Origin: Acidobacteriota bacterium
Lineage (GTDB): Bacteria; Acidobacteriota; Terriglobia; 2-12-FULL-54-10
DNA: 64,000 bases
NCBI GenBank assembly: GCA_016191085.1
Contig: JACPPJ010000062.1
Span: forward strand, 17,094-81,093
Direction: 5' to 3'
Position 1 is the first letter of the stretch, and every line of letters begins with the position of its first letter. Positions 17,373-26,368 of this stretch are shown here, piece after piece. The position numbers and the translations under genes are program-made. The notes below the pieces were generated by a model, which saw nothing but the letters and a program-made list of their open reading frames with translations, made no database searches and was not told the origin of the DNA.

Positions 17373-18122
17373 CTACTGCGCTTTGGGAACGAACATGGAG
17401 TCAGGTATCTCGATATTGTACTGTATGGTCTGAATGAACGCTTCGAACACCTTCCGGTCACCTTGCTTGCGCATCAGGTGCCGCGGTGCAGCGATCCCTT
17501 GCACATTAGAGTAGTTCGAAAGTATTTCGGTTTCTTCGACGCGCTGGTTCGTTTTGGGATCGCGATGTACCCACACGCGGCGTACGGGCAGATGCGTGAT
17601 GCGGTCGAGAGCGATCGTGGCGGTACGGTTGTCCTGATCCGTAAAATTTACGAGCTCCACTTCGCGGTTATCCAGGAAATCGCGGCCGGCGTACTGAATG
17701 TCGGCACCCGGCTCATTCAGCCGGTAGCGCAAAATATGCAGCGTGCCCATCGCCCGCCGTTCTTTTTGCGCGCGCAATTCCTCTGCGGATATTGGCTTGG
17801 CTCCGCGCCAATCGATTCTCCAACCTTTATCCCCGTTTACGATCTCGATCTCTTCCTTCTTCTTCCCGTACTCATCTCGCTGCTGGTCCGGGTAGCGGAT
17901 GTACTCGGTGACGACAGCCAGACCCGAAAGATTGTCGTGCCGAAACGCGTAGACACGGCCCGCCAACTTTTGACTTTTTACTTTGTTGAAAGCATCTCCG
18001 CCGAGGGCCGCCACCGCCTGCTGAAGAAGCGTTCGGCCCTTCTCTGCCCCGCCCTCCTGCCGGCTCGAGCCGATCGCAGGAAGCGTCACCGCCAAGGCGG
18101 CTAGAAGTATCGCCGTTCTCAT
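17373..18122 (-). CDS. Exported protein with a LolA/outer-membrane-lipoprotein-sorting-like look
   Basis: This protein of about 249 residues has a signal peptide (MRTAILLAALAVTLP). The mature part is rich in beta-strands and contains GDKGWRIDWRGAKPIS and a THLPVRRVWVHRDPKTNQ segment. This is the pattern of periplasmic proteins with a LolA-like half-barrel that bind lipids. The assignment is by overall feel, not by a diagnostic motif. The ATG at 18122 lies four bases after the stop of the upstream amidotransferase gene, and the M1 peptidase begins shortly downstream, so the three genes form an operon. Confidence 0.55.
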   Translation of the reverse strand: MRTAILLAALAVTLPAIGSSRQEGGAEKGRTLLQQAVAALGGDAFNKVKSQKLAGRVYAFRHDNLSGLAVVTEYIRYPDQQRDEYGKKKEEIEIVNGDKGWRIDWRGAKPISAEELRAQKERRAMGTLHILRYRLNEPGADIQYAGRDFLDNREVELVNFTDQDNRTATIALDRITHLPVRRVWVHRDPKTNQRVEETEILSNYSNVQGIAAPRHLMRKQGDRKVFEAFIQTIQYNIEIPDSMFVPKAQ

Positions 18123-18126
18123 AAAG

Positions 18127-18885
18127 CTAACGCACCCGGCTCGAAGCCACGGTTTCTCGCGGCGTACTACGCCGCCCACACGCGCGCACGAGCTCGGTGA
18201 ATAATCTCCTGGAGACGCCTTCCTCCTTCCAGATGCGCTCGGGGTGCCACTGCACTCCTAAGACAAAATGATCTGGAAAGTCGCCTTCGACGCCCTCTAT
18301 AACGCCGTCTTCCGACCTTGCCGTGACACGCAGCCCCAGCCCGACGACCTGAATGCACTGGTGATGAGTACTGTTAACACTGATTTCGGTGTTAGCGCCG
18401 GCCCAATCCGCCAGCTTCGAATCCGGTGCAAGCCTGACAAGGTGCTGCGCCCTCCGGTCCTCATGCTCGATAGCGCCGGGCACACATTCGGCAATGTGCT
18501 GAATCAGCGTCCCGCTCAGGAACACATTCAGGGTCTGCATGCCGTAGCAAATGCCAAGCACTGGCTTGTTCTCATTGAAAGCATGTGCGAGGATACGAAG
18601 ATCCGTTTCGTCACGCTCGGGATGGATGCTCTTGACCATCGGATGGCGTCCCTGGTGATATCGGGCGGGGTCCACGTCACTGGCACTGCCGCACAGGACG
18701 AAACCATCCAACTCGGCTGCCAATATGGCGGCTGTTTCGGCGAGCAAGGGTATAAGGACCGGGACTCCGCCCGCGGCTGCGACGGCGCGGCTGTAATCTG
18801 CCGGCAGGTAGTGCCAGTCGTCGTCCGCCCCATATCGGCATGTCAGCCCAATCAGCGGCTTTGTTCGTGTCTCTGACGTGGTCAT
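18127..18885 (-). CDS. Class I glutamine amidotransferase, gamma-Glu-GABA hydrolase-like (peptidase C26)
   Basis: This 252-residue cytoplasmic enzyme of the PuuD-type family hydrolyses gamma-glutamyl bonds. The nucleophile elbow GICYGMQTLN and the His in GVQWHPERIW are visible, and an SASDVDPARYH segment matches the family's substrate loop region. No puuABC-type polyamine genes are nearby, so the natural substrate is open. It is the first gene of a three-gene minus-strand operon with an exported LolA-like protein and an M1 aminopeptidase, which hints at peptide or gamma-glutamyl compound turnover (inference). Confidence 0.82.
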   Translation of the reverse strand: MTTSETRTKPLIGLTCRYGADDDWHYLPADYSRAVAAAGGVPVLIPLLAETAAILAAELDGFVLCGSASDVDPARYHQGRHPMVKSIHPERDETDLRILAHAFNENKPVLGICYGMQTLNVFLSGTLIQHIAECVPGAIEHEDRRAQHLVRLAPDSKLADWAGANTEISVNSTHHQCIQVVGLGLRVTARSEDGVIEGVEGDFPDHFVLGVQWHPERIWKEEGVSRRLFTELVRACGRRSTPRETVASSRVR

Positions 18886-19032
18886 CTATTCTCGTATGAG
18901 GCGACGAAAAACCAAAATCACGCCAACTGTACCCCAGACCAGCAACCGCGTGTTCCCGCCAGCCTCATTATAGCATCGAGAATACGTCGCCCGTTCCGGC
19001 GATGCAAACCCCGGAGGTACGACCCCTCGGAG

Positions 19033-19251
19033 CTACAGTTGAGGAAGTGACTTCACGATGCGGACGGTTTCGAGGCTGACGCGGATCACTTGGCCCACTA
19101 GCCGCACGATGTATTCCGGGTCCTCGGGACGGTTGGGGTCGGAGCGGATGCCGGAGCGCTTGTCTTCGGTGACCTGATACTGATCAATCACCCATTCAAG
19201 CGCGCTGCGGTTGCCCAGGCGGTATTCAAATGCTTCGGCAGGAATGCCAAC
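19033..19251 (-). pseudogene. C-terminal remnant of a type ISP restriction-modification enzyme
   Basis: The minus strand is open from about 19260 to a TAG at 19033-19035 and reads EAFEYRLGNRSALEWVIDQY, KRSGIRSDPNR and YIVRLVGQVIRVSLETVRIV. This is the typical end of the large single-chain type ISP enzymes (nuclease-helicase-N6-methylase-recognition domain), from memory of the family. No start codon or upstream domains are present. The matching N-terminal fragment lies at 22087-22533 on the same strand and in the right order, so the two pieces once formed one gene. Confidence 0.75.
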
Positions 19252-19317
19252 ACGCGACGTTTATTCTTGCGGTAGTCTGAGCACAATTGATATAACTAAG
19301 CTCCGGGAGTGCTTGAC

Positions 19318-19920
19318 ATGCGAATCTCACGCCGCCCAAGTGGCGGACGGGGCGAGTATGAAATCAGCGGGTCATTGCCAAGCGGCGAGCTGGCGGGCGG
19401 GCTTGAAAACCACCTTCTCAGTTTGGAGTTTCCCGGCGGATTGCTGATTCACACTCGTGTCCGAGTAAAAAAACAGGGCGGCAAGCTAAGGCTACGGCGA
19501 GCGGACGTTGATATACAGTTACAAAAACAGCTTGCCGCGGCGTTTATGATGCCGGACCCGGCAAGGCAGGTGAGCGCCCTTGGCGCCGGCGAACCACTTT
19601 TGCAAGAGGGTGCTTACGCTGTCGATCATATCGAGATAGAAAGTATCCTAATACCGGCCCCCAAGACGGCGGTCCTGAGAGTTAAGGAAATCACCGTAAT
19701 TAACAGATCGCATCTTGGTGAAGTGATCCGTCTGCAAGAGCGCGCTGCACTTCTCCAGGAAATATGGGCAAAGCGTTCAGAATTTCCCGACGATATAGCA
19801 TTGCAATTGAGCTCGCCGCCGTGGGTCTTCTTGAATTCGCATTTTGGCTTCGGCGAGAGCAGAAATCCGGCAAGCTGCCATGAAGCTTCCGAAAAAGTTT
19901 CACCAACGGCGCACTGGTGA
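19318..19920 (+). CDS. Hypothetical protein within the restriction island
   Basis: This roughly 200-residue protein has no domain I recognise. It starts MRISRRPSGGRGEYEISG, continues with beta-strands (LSLEFPGGLLIHTRVRVKKQ), and has a middle region with paired Leu/Ala helices. The ATG at 19318 has GGGAG eight bases upstream. Its 3' end overlaps the end of the convergent DUF3883 gene by 21 bp, which suggests that the last 30 residues may be carry-over after an insertion joined the sequences. No membrane segment or signal is seen. Its location between the two type ISP fragments suggests it came with the inserted island. Confidence 0.55.
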   Translation: MRISRRPSGGRGEYEISGSLPSGELAGGLENHLLSLEFPGGLLIHTRVRVKKQGGKLRLRRADVDIQLQKQLAAAFMMPDPARQVSALGAGEPLLQEGAYAVDHIEIESILIPAPKTAVLRVKEITVINRSHLGEVIRLQERAALLQEIWAKRSEFPDDIALQLSSPPWVFLNSHFGFGESRNPASCHEASEKVSPTAHW

Positions 19921-20673
19921 CGAATAGTAAACCTGCTCGCTCGTGATTGTCTGTCTGCTCAAAGGCAGTACTTCGAGCGGATTAAAGAAAACTGAAATTC
20001 GCGGAACGTCCTCAAGCTGGCTTACAACCGCTATGCAATAGTCGTCCTTGAATTCCTTCGCTTTGAGATATTCATTTTCGGTGAGGCGGATCCCGCCAGT
20101 GCTTCCACGCACGCCCTTTACTTCGGCGAGAACGTAGGCCGGAGCCAGCGTGATTTGGAAATCGTAACCGTCCCCGAATAACCTCGCATCTTCGAGGACG
20201 CCATCCTTAAGTCGCTCAACGGTCCTAAAGGTGTTCATGAAGAAAAGTTCGGCTTCGCTCCCAGTTTCCTGAAGCTGACGAAACTTGCTTTTCAGGATTG
20301 GAACAATCGGCTTTAGCTTCTCACCGGGAATTGGGAAGTAAGTTTGCAGGTAGTTTTCCACGACAGCGGAATAACGAACGGCATCGAGTTCCCCGAAAAG
20401 TGAATCTAGAAGAATCTTCCTATGGAGGTATCGGTCGCCGCTTTGCCACCAGCCTACTTTTGCTTTTCTCACCAGCGGATTGAATAGGTCTTGCCGATTC
20501 TTTAGTGTGCCTCGTGTCTCAGCCACGCCTCGCACAATCAAGTGGTTGAACAAAGCACTTTTGGTTTTGAAGCCAAGGGCTGCAATTAAATCACCCTCGA
20601 ACTTGGCTAGACCGTAGCCGATGAGATTCAGGATTTCGTAATTCTTATGTCTGGTGCCGGAAGGCTTGTTCAT
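19900..20673 (-). CDS. Putative restriction endonuclease with DUF3883-like C-terminal domain
   Basis: This protein of about 257 residues has a C-terminal half resembling DUF3883 (NO VEIN C-terminal) nuclease-like domains: GDGYDFQI, then VLAEVKGVRGSTGGIRLTEN, then DDYCIAVVSQL. The Asp followed by Glu-Val-Lys about 14 residues later fits a PD-(D/E)XK active site. The N-terminal half is helical and charged. I use the ATG at 20673, which overlaps the stop of the zinc-ribbon gene as ATGA; the frame extends further upstream, but inside that gene. It is the last gene of a four-gene operon with Vsr and a cytosine methyltransferase, so it is the likely cutting partner. Confidence 0.6.
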   Translation of the reverse strand: MNKPSGTRHKNYEILNLIGYGLAKFEGDLIAALGFKTKSALFNHLIVRGVAETRGTLKNRQDLFNPLVRKAKVGWWQSGDRYLHRKILLDSLFGELDAVRYSAVVENYLQTYFPIPGEKLKPIVPILKSKFRQLQETGSEAELFFMNTFRTVERLKDGVLEDARLFGDGYDFQITLAPAYVLAEVKGVRGSTGGIRLTENEYLKAKEFKDDYCIAVVSQLEDVPRISVFFNPLEVLPLSRQTITSEQVYYSSPVRRW

Positions 20674-21029
20674 TTCCGTGAACGATTTGTGGCAGCGAGG
20701 GACTTCGTTACCTCGGCGAGTGTGAAGTGTGCGCCGCAGTCCAAGCAGTCGAAGGCTTGATTTTCTTCGTGCCACTGAAGATTCATGCTGCTACATTCAG
20801 ACTCCCTGCCAAAGCTCGGCAGAGTCGCAGGACACCTAACACGAGTGACTGACGCGGCGTCCCGATTGAAATAGAGGCCGCAATTCAAACAGTCGAACAC
20901 CTCATCATCTTCATCCCAGACCACTCTTGAGCTTCCGCACCCGACAAGGTCTCCGTTCCACCGGGCAATCGGCGGGCACACAACATTGTTGCCGGTAGGA
21001 GATTGTTTCTTGTTCAGTTGTTTAGGCAT
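20670..21029 (-). CDS. Small protein with two tandem zinc-ribbon-like units
   Basis: This 119-residue protein is built from a duplicated unit. Unit one has Cys at CPPIARWNG, CGSS and CLNCG. Unit two repeats the layout with CPATLP, CSSM and CLDCG. The two halves share the 'W(D/H)E(D/E)...FDCL(N/D)CG' pattern. Cys pairs with this spacing suggest two zinc ribbons that may bind DNA or protein. Its start overlaps the end of the methyltransferase by 16 bp, and its stop overlaps the nuclease start by four bases, so it is firmly locked into the restriction operon. I know of no named family. Confidence 0.6.
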   Translation of the reverse strand: MPKQLNKKQSPTGNNVVCPPIARWNGDLVGCGSSRVVWDEDDEVFDCLNCGLYFNRDAASVTRVRCPATLPSFGRESECSSMNLQWHEENQAFDCLDCGAHFTLAEVTKSLAATNRSRK

Positions 21030-21628
21030 GCTTGCCCTAGTTCAGCCAAGGCTTCGCGGCATTCGGGCTCAAAAAGTATCTCGACGGGACCTCTTGGGTC
21101 ACGATAACATCCGACAATGTAGACTCGACTGCGTGACTGGGGGACTCCGAAGTTTTTGCTGTTAAGCACACGCCATCCGAGACTATACCCGATGTCGGCC
21201 AACGTTCGAATAATGGTTTGGAAGTCTCGTCCCTCGTGGGAAGAGAGAAGCCCCGTGACGTTTTCGATGACAAGAACGCTGGGACGGCCTTCTGTAAGTA
21301 GGCGCACAAGATCATGAAAGAGTCCAGACCTTGTCCCTTTAAGCCCAGCTCTTGGCCCCATTCTCGCCAGCGAGACGTCTTGGCATGGGAATCCCCCGAA
21401 CCAGATTCCTGAAACAGGGATGTCTGCATTTGAGGCCTCCTTAATATTAGTCAGTCTAGGAACGTCAGGCCAATGCCTCTCAAGAATTTCATTGCAAAAC
21501 GGATCAATCTCGCACTGGAATGTGATTTTGAATCCGGCTTGTTCAAAGCCCAAATCTAAGCCGCCGATCCCTGAAAAGAATGAAGCCGCTCTAAACCGCG
21601 TCCTCTCTAAACTACACCGTTCTTCCAT
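21014..21628 (-). CDS. DNA (cytosine-5-)-methyltransferase, short form lacking a visible recognition domain
   Basis: The first two-thirds of a C5-cytosine methyltransferase are intact: motif I SFFSGIGGLDLGFEQAGF, motif IV GGFPCQDVS with the catalytic Cys, motif VI VIENV and motif VIII QSRSRVYIVGC. The protein then ends after about 30 more residues, at about 204 in total, where the family normally continues with a target-recognition domain and motifs IX and X. Activity is therefore doubtful unless another protein completes it. I chose the ATG at 21628; an in-frame TTG lies upstream. It overlaps the Vsr gene by 17 bp and the zinc-ribbon gene by 16 bp. Confidence 0.8.
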   Translation of the reverse strand: MEERCSLERTRFRAASFFSGIGGLDLGFEQAGFKITFQCEIDPFCNEILERHWPDVPRLTNIKEASNADIPVSGIWFGGFPCQDVSLARMGPRAGLKGTRSGLFHDLVRLLTEGRPSVLVIENVTGLLSSHEGRDFQTIIRTLADIGYSLGWRVLNSKNFGVPQSRSRVYIVGCYRDPRGPVEILFEPECREALAELGQACLNN

Positions 21629-22031
21629 GAGTAAGTTCCCAGACCAACCGTTGCACAAGAGCTTCTGTATCGTTCAATTGGCATTCCCATACCACGATGC
21701 GTTTCCAGCCAAGTCTGCGCAGCAACTTTGCGTTCGCAGCATCGCGCGCTAAATTCCGATCAAGCTTTCGATTCCAATAGTCGGTATTACTCTTGGGCCG
21801 TCTGCCCTCGCGGCATCTCTTGTGGTTATGCCAAAAACACCCATGCACATATATAGCAGCGTTGTAGCGTGCCAGCACGATGTCAGGTTTCCCCGGCAGT
21901 CGCCCGTCGTGCAGCCTGAATCTAAAACCGGCCCTATGCAGCAAAGAACGAACCGTCAACTCCGGCATCGTATCGGCGGAGCGTATGAGGCTCATTATTT
22001 CACTGCGGCGCTTACGTGTGAAAGTATCCAC
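21612..22031 (-). CDS. vsr: Very short patch repair endonuclease
   Basis: This nicking endonuclease of about 139 residues repairs T:G mismatches that arise when 5-methylcytosine deaminates. Family signatures include MSLIRSADTMPELTVRSLLH, PGKPDIVLARYNAAIYVHGC, FWHNH and GWKRIVVWECQL, with the catalytic Asp in PDIV and the zinc-site Cys/His residues. I place the start at the GTG at 22031 (VDTFTRKRRSEIM), since that matches the normal N-terminus and has GGTGA before it. Linkage to a C5-methyltransferase is the usual arrangement and supports the cytosine-5 assignment of its neighbour. Confidence 0.88.
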   Translation of the reverse strand: MDTFTRKRRSEIMSLIRSADTMPELTVRSLLHRAGFRFRLHDGRLPGKPDIVLARYNAAIYVHGCFWHNHKRCREGRRPKSNTDYWNRKLDRNLARDAANAKLLRRLGWKRIVVWECQLNDTEALVQRLVWELTHGRTV

Positions 22032-22086
22032 GAGAGTCACCAGGACGTCAAGATATAGTATAACCTGCGCCAACAGCCCACCGCAT

Positions 22087-22533
22087 CTAGTTTGCGGCTA
22101 CGGGCCGCTGGGCGTAGCCTTTCGTTAACGCCTTCAGGTCTCCTGCACTTTGGGCATATCCTCTGCTTGGATGAATGCTTTGACCGCTTCTCGAACTCTT
22201 CGTGTTTGAAAGCTTGTAGCCTCGCGCGGTCTTGCGCCTGATCTCCGCGTCGAGGTCGTCCTTGGTGTCCTTGGCCTCCCAATAGCCACGCGGGAGGCTG
22301 TTGCCGTCCCGCAGGGTTCCGTCGGGCCGGATCGAGCCGCCGGAGCTTTTGTCGGACAGCTCCGGGATCAGCGTCCAGCCTCTTAAACGCGCTGCATCCG
22401 CAAGAAGAGACTCAAAGGGCGAGCGGAGATTCATCTCATTGAGAACACGCTGCTCATGCAGGGCGCGAAGGCTTTCGTAATACTTGCGGATGGTCCGGTG
22501 GTTGGGCGAGACGAGGTTATGGGCCGCGGTCAT
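22087..22533 (-). pseudogene. N-terminal remnant of a type ISP restriction-modification enzyme
   Basis: The fragment starts with MTAAHNLVSPNHRTIRKYY and contains a nuclease-type segment: WTLIPE, then SIRPDGTLRDGNSLPRGYWE followed by AKD, i.e. Asp ... Glu-Ala-Lys of an Mrr-like PD-(D/E)XK fold. This is how large single-chain type ISP enzymes begin. After YKLSNT the expected sequence breaks up with frame changes, and the frame ends at 22087. The C-terminal piece of the same kind of protein is at 19033-19251, so the centre (helicase, methylase) has been replaced by the Vsr operon. Confidence 0.75.
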
Positions 22534-22745
22534 TCGAGGGAGATAGTACTAGTTTTTTGTATTGGTTGTCACGGTGAATGTTGGCGCGTGCAAGACCCGG
22601 GAATTCACCCTTCTACATCCACTGTTTTCAGCGACGTCAGCGGCGGCGCGACGAGATATGATGGAGAAGCAACACTACCGTGCTCCTGCGCTATGCACAT
22701 TCCGCTCTGCCCGCCACGAGGCAGATATGATCAATGGAGGGCATT

Positions 22746-25145
22746 ATGGCAACGGAGGTTCGCCGTCACCCGCAGCGTGCCGTCAGCAGCGATCTTCTCT
22801 CACCCGACGAATTACGAAACATTGACGCCTATTGGCGCGCCGCCAACTATCTTTCTGTCGGACAAATCTATCTTTACGACAACCCCCTGCTCACCGAGCC
22901 GCTTCGCATAGAACACATCAAGCCGCGCCTGCTGGGTCACTGGGGAACTACTCCGGGTTTGAATTTCATTTACGTTCACTGCAATCGCGTTATTCAGAAA
23001 TACGATCTCGATATGATCTACATCGCCGGACCTGGGCACGGCGCTCCGGGCGTCGTGGCCAACACCTACCTGGAAGGCTCATACAGCGATTTCTATACAA
23101 ATATCCCGAGGAACGCTCAGGGGATGAAGCGGCTCTTCACGCAGTTTTCGTTTCCCGGCGGCATTCCGAGCCACGCCGCACCAGAGACGCCCGGATCTAT
23201 CCACGAAGGGGGCGAACTGGGCTATTCGCTCGCGCATGCCTACGGCGCGGCGTTCGACAATCCGGATTTGTTCGTCTGCTGCGTGGTCGGCGACGGAGAA
23301 GCCGAAACTGGAGCTTTGGCGACAAGCTGGCATTCGAACAAGTTCCTCAACCCCGCTCGCGACGGCGCGGTGATTCCGGTGCTGCACCTGAACGGATACA
23401 AGATCGCCGGGCCCACCGTGCTGGCGCGCATCGGCAACGATGAACTCACGGACCTTTTCTGTGGTTACGGGTACACGCCCTACTTCGTGGAAGGCGACGA
23501 CCCGGCGCTGATGCATCAGCTCATGGCAGGCGCCTTCGAGGCGGTCCTTTCTGATATTCACGAGATTCAGCGCGATACGCGTGAGCATGGGTTTCATCGG
23601 CGGCGCTCCTGGCCAATGATCGTCCTGCGCTCGCCCAAAGGATGGACTTGCCCCAAGGAGGTTGACGGTAAGCAGACCGAAGGCACGTTCCGGTCGCACC
23701 AGGTGCCGCTGAATCACTTCCGCTCCAAGCCCGAACACATCAAAATCCTCGAAGACTGGATGAAGAGCTATCGCCCCGACGAATTGTTCGACGAAGACGG
23801 AACGCTGATGCCCGACCTGCAAGCCCTCGCGCCCAAACGCGACCGGCGCATGGGAGCGAACCCGCACGCCAACGGTGGATTGCTGCTTCAAGATCTGCGC
23901 CTTCCCGATTTCCGCGATTACGCCGTTGATGTGCCAAAGCCGGGCGTCGTGGTTGCCGAGGCGACGCGGGTCTCCGGGGCGTTTCTCCGCGACGTCATGA
24001 AGAGCAATTTGGATACGCGCAACTTCCGGGTCTTCGGCCCCGATGAAACCACATCGAACAGGCTGGATGCGATTCTGGAGGTAACCGACAGGCAGTCCAC
24101 AGCCGAGATTCTGCCGAACGATGTCCACGTCTCACCTGACGGCCGGGTAATGGAAGTGTTGAGCGAACACCTCTGTCAAGGCTGGCTCGAAGGCTACCTG
24201 CTCACGGGCCGCCACGGGTTCTTCTCCTGCTATGAGGCATTCATCCACATTGTGGACTCCATGTTCAATCAGCATGCCAAGTGGCTGAAAAGCTCGCTCA
24301 GCATCCCCTGGAGAAAACCGATCGCGTCGCTGAATTACCTGCTGACCTCGCACGTGTGGCGCCAGGACCACAACGGATTCAGCCACCAGGACCCGGGATT
24401 CATCGATCACGTCGTAAACAAGAAGGCCGATGTCGTGCGCGTGTATCTGCCTCCTGACGCGAATACGCTGCTCTCCGTGACAGACCACTGCCTGCGCAGC
24501 CGCGATTATGTGAATGTGATCGTCGCGGGCAAGCAGCCGGCGCTGCAATGGTTGAATATGCAGGATGCCATCCGGCACTGTACCGAGGGCATTGGGATTT
24601 GGCAGTGGGCCAGCAATGACCAGGGCTCCGAGCCCGACGTGGTCATGGCCTGCGCTGGCGACATTCCCACCTTGGAAACGCTCGCCGCCGTGGACTGGCT
24701 GCGCCGGAATATCGCCGACCTGAAAATCCGGGTGGTGAACGTCGTGGACCTGATGACCTTGCAACCCCAGAGCGAGCATCCACATGGTTTGTCTGATGCT
24801 GAATTCGATTCCATTTTCACCACCGATAAACCCATTGTGTTCGCATTCCACGGCTATCCCTGGCTGATTCACCGTCTCACGTACCGCCGCACGAATCATC
24901 CCAACCTGCACGTGCGCGGATACAAAGAAGAAGGGACCACCACAACTCCCTTTGATATGACGGTACTCAATGACCTCGACCGTTTCCATCTTTCAATGGA
25001 CGTGATCGAGCGCGTCCCCAAGCTCCAAAATGTTTGCGCGCATGAAAAGCAAGTGCTGCGAAACATGCTGATCGAACACAAGCTCTACATCAGCAGCCAC
25101 GGCGAAGACATGCCCGAGATCCGCGACTGGCACTGGCCGGGGTAA
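22746..25145 (+). CDS. xfp: Xylulose-5-phosphate/fructose-6-phosphate phosphoketolase
   Basis: This thiamine-diphosphate enzyme of about 799 residues cleaves xylulose 5-phosphate or fructose 6-phosphate with phosphate into acetyl phosphate and a shorter sugar phosphate. Family landmarks: [45 protein letters not shown] (ThDP/Mg site) and [14 protein letters not shown]. The length is standard. I use the ATG at 22746 because GGAGG lies six bases upstream; an ATG 12 bases earlier overlaps that ribosome site. Acetate kinase follows nine bases later, completing a route from pentose phosphates to acetate and ATP. Confidence 0.95.
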   Translation: MATEVRRHPQRAVSSDLLSPDELRNIDAYWRAANYLSVGQIYLYDNPLLTEPLRIEHIKPRLLGHWGTTPGLNFIYVHCNRVIQKYDLDMIYIAGPGHGAPGVVANTYLEGSYSDFYTNIPRNAQGMKRLFTQFSFPGGIPSHAAPETPGSIHEGGELGYSLAHAYGAAFDNPDLFVCCVVGDGEAETGALATSWHSNKFLNPARDGAVIPVLHLNGYKIAGPTVLARIGNDELTDLFCGYGYTPYFVEGDDPALMHQLMAGAFEAVLSDIHEIQRDTREHGFHRRRSWPMIVLRSPKGWTCPKEVDGKQTEGTFRSHQVPLNHFRSKPEHIKILEDWMKSYRPDELFDEDGTLMPDLQALAPKRDRRMGANPHANGGLLLQDLRLPDFRDYAVDVPKPGVVVAEATRVSGAFLRDVMKSNLDTRNFRVFGPDETTSNRLDAILEVTDRQSTAEILPNDVHVSPDGRVMEVLSEHLCQGWLEGYLLTGRHGFFSCYEAFIHIVDSMFNQHAKWLKSSLSIPWRKPIASLNYLLTSHVWRQDHNGFSHQDPGFIDHVVNKKADVVRVYLPPDANTLLSVTDHCLRSRDYVNVIVAGKQPALQWLNMQDAIRHCTEGIGIWQWASNDQGSEPDVVMACAGDIPTLETLAAVDWLRRNIADLKIRVVNVVDLMTLQPQSEHPHGLSDAEFDSIFTTDKPIVFAFHGYPWLIHRLTYRRTNHPNLHVRGYKEEGTTTTPFDMTVLNDLDRFHLSMDVIERVPKLQNVCAHEKQVLRNMLIEHKLYISSHGEDMPEIRDWHWPG

Positions 25146-25153
25146 GAGGCCTC

Positions 25154-26368
25154 ATGAAAATCCTGGTGCTGAACGCCGGGTCGAGCAGCCTGAAAGGCTT
25201 GTTGTGCGAAGTCGCAGAGCCACTCCCGTCGCGTGCTCGGGCGCCGCTCTGGAAAGCTCATGCGCAGTGGGGTCGCGAACAAGAAATTGCGAGCCTCAAA
25301 GTGGAGACAACTAATGGCAATTGCGAGCAGGAGGTTCCGTTCAGTTCACCGAAGCAACTTACGGCTGATGTTCTCCAGACGCTGTGCAAGGGGTCCGCAG
25401 CCGTACTCGCGTCAGCTAGCGACGTTGCTGTTGTCGGCCACCGGATCGTCCACGGCGGGCGCAATCTTCGTTCAACCGCGCGGATTACTCCCGAGGTCAA
25501 GGCCGAGATTGCGCGGGCGGCGGAGTTTGCTCCTGAGCATAATCGGCTGGAGTTAGAGGTGATCGAGGCAGCCGAGCAGCTACTGGGACCACAGATTCCG
25601 CAGGTGGCTGTCTTCGACACTGCGTTTCACGACACACTGCCGCACGCCGCCAAAGTCTATCCCGGCCCTTATAGCTGGCTGGATCAGGGAATCGAGCGCT
25701 ACGGGTTCCACGGCATCAGCCACCAGTACGTCTCCCGGCGCGGCGCCGAGATTCTGGGGCGCGACCTCGCATCGCTTCGGATGATCACCTGCCATCTTGG
25801 CAATGGATGCTCGCTGGCTGCGATCCGCAACGGCCGCAGTGTAGATACGACCATGGGATTTACGCCGCTCGAAGGACTGATGATGGGCACGCGCTCCGGC
25901 TCCATCGACCCCGGGATTATTATTTACCTCCTGCGTCACAAACACTACGGCGCTGACGATCTGGATCGCATTCTGAATGAGGAATCGGGATTGAAGGGCG
26001 TGTCAGGAGTGTCAGGAGACATGCGCGCTGTGCTCTCCGCCATAAGTGAAGGCAATCAACGAGCGAAGCTGGCGTTCGAGGTGTACGCGCACAGCGTGGC
26101 GAGAGGCATCGGAGCTATGCTGGCGTCACTCGGCGGTTTGGATGCGCTCGTCTTTACTGCCGGAGTCGGTGAGAATTGCGCGCCGCTGCGTGACTTAGTT
26201 TGCAAACGTTTCGATTTCGCGGGGGTTCAATGTGATGACGCGAAGAACAACGCGTCACCTGGAGATGCCGATATCGCGACAGCGGATTCACCGGTTCGCG
26301 TGCTGGTCATTCATACCGAAGAGGATTGGGAAATAATGCGCGAGTGCTGGAACCTAATCCGCTTGTAA
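25154..26368 (+). CDS. ackA: Acetate kinase
   Basis: This 404-residue kinase converts acetyl phosphate and ADP to acetate and ATP. It has the family opening MKILVLNAGSSSLKG, VGHRIVHGG, FDTAFH, RYGFHGISHQYV, CHLGNGCSLAAI and the TAGVGEN phosphate-binding loop. An AAGAGG ribosome site lies in the short gap after phosphoketolase, so the two are one operon: acetyl phosphate from the first enzyme feeds directly into this one. No phosphotransacetylase is nearby. The stop is immediately followed by the stop of a convergent transporter gene. Confidence 0.95.
   Translation: MKILVLNAGSSSLKGLLCEVAEPLPSRARAPLWKAHAQWGREQEIASLKVETTNGNCEQEVPFSSPKQLTADVLQTLCKGSAAVLASASDVAVVGHRIVHGGRNLRSTARITPEVKAEIARAAEFAPEHNRLELEVIEAAEQLLGPQIPQVAVFDTAFHDTLPHAAKVYPGPYSWLDQGIERYGFHGISHQYVSRRGAEILGRDLASLRMITCHLGNGCSLAAIRNGRSVDTTMGFTPLEGLMMGTRSGSIDPGIIIYLLRHKHYGADDLDRILNEESGLKGVSGVSGDMRAVLSAISEGNQRAKLAFEVYAHSVARGIGAMLASLGGLDALVFTAGVGENCAPLRDLVCKRFDFAGVQCDDAKNNASPGDADIATADSPVRVLVIHTEEDWEIMRECWNLIRL

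Noticed and set aside
16512..18104. Long open frame of 530 codons on the plus strand
   Set aside because: It is antisense to the M1 aminopeptidase and its upstream neighbour, both of which have clear motifs and signal peptides; the frame has no recognisable domain.
23079..24128. 349-codon frame antisense to phosphoketolase
   Set aside because: It overlaps a fully conserved enzyme gene and shows the Arg/His/Val bias of an antisense shadow.
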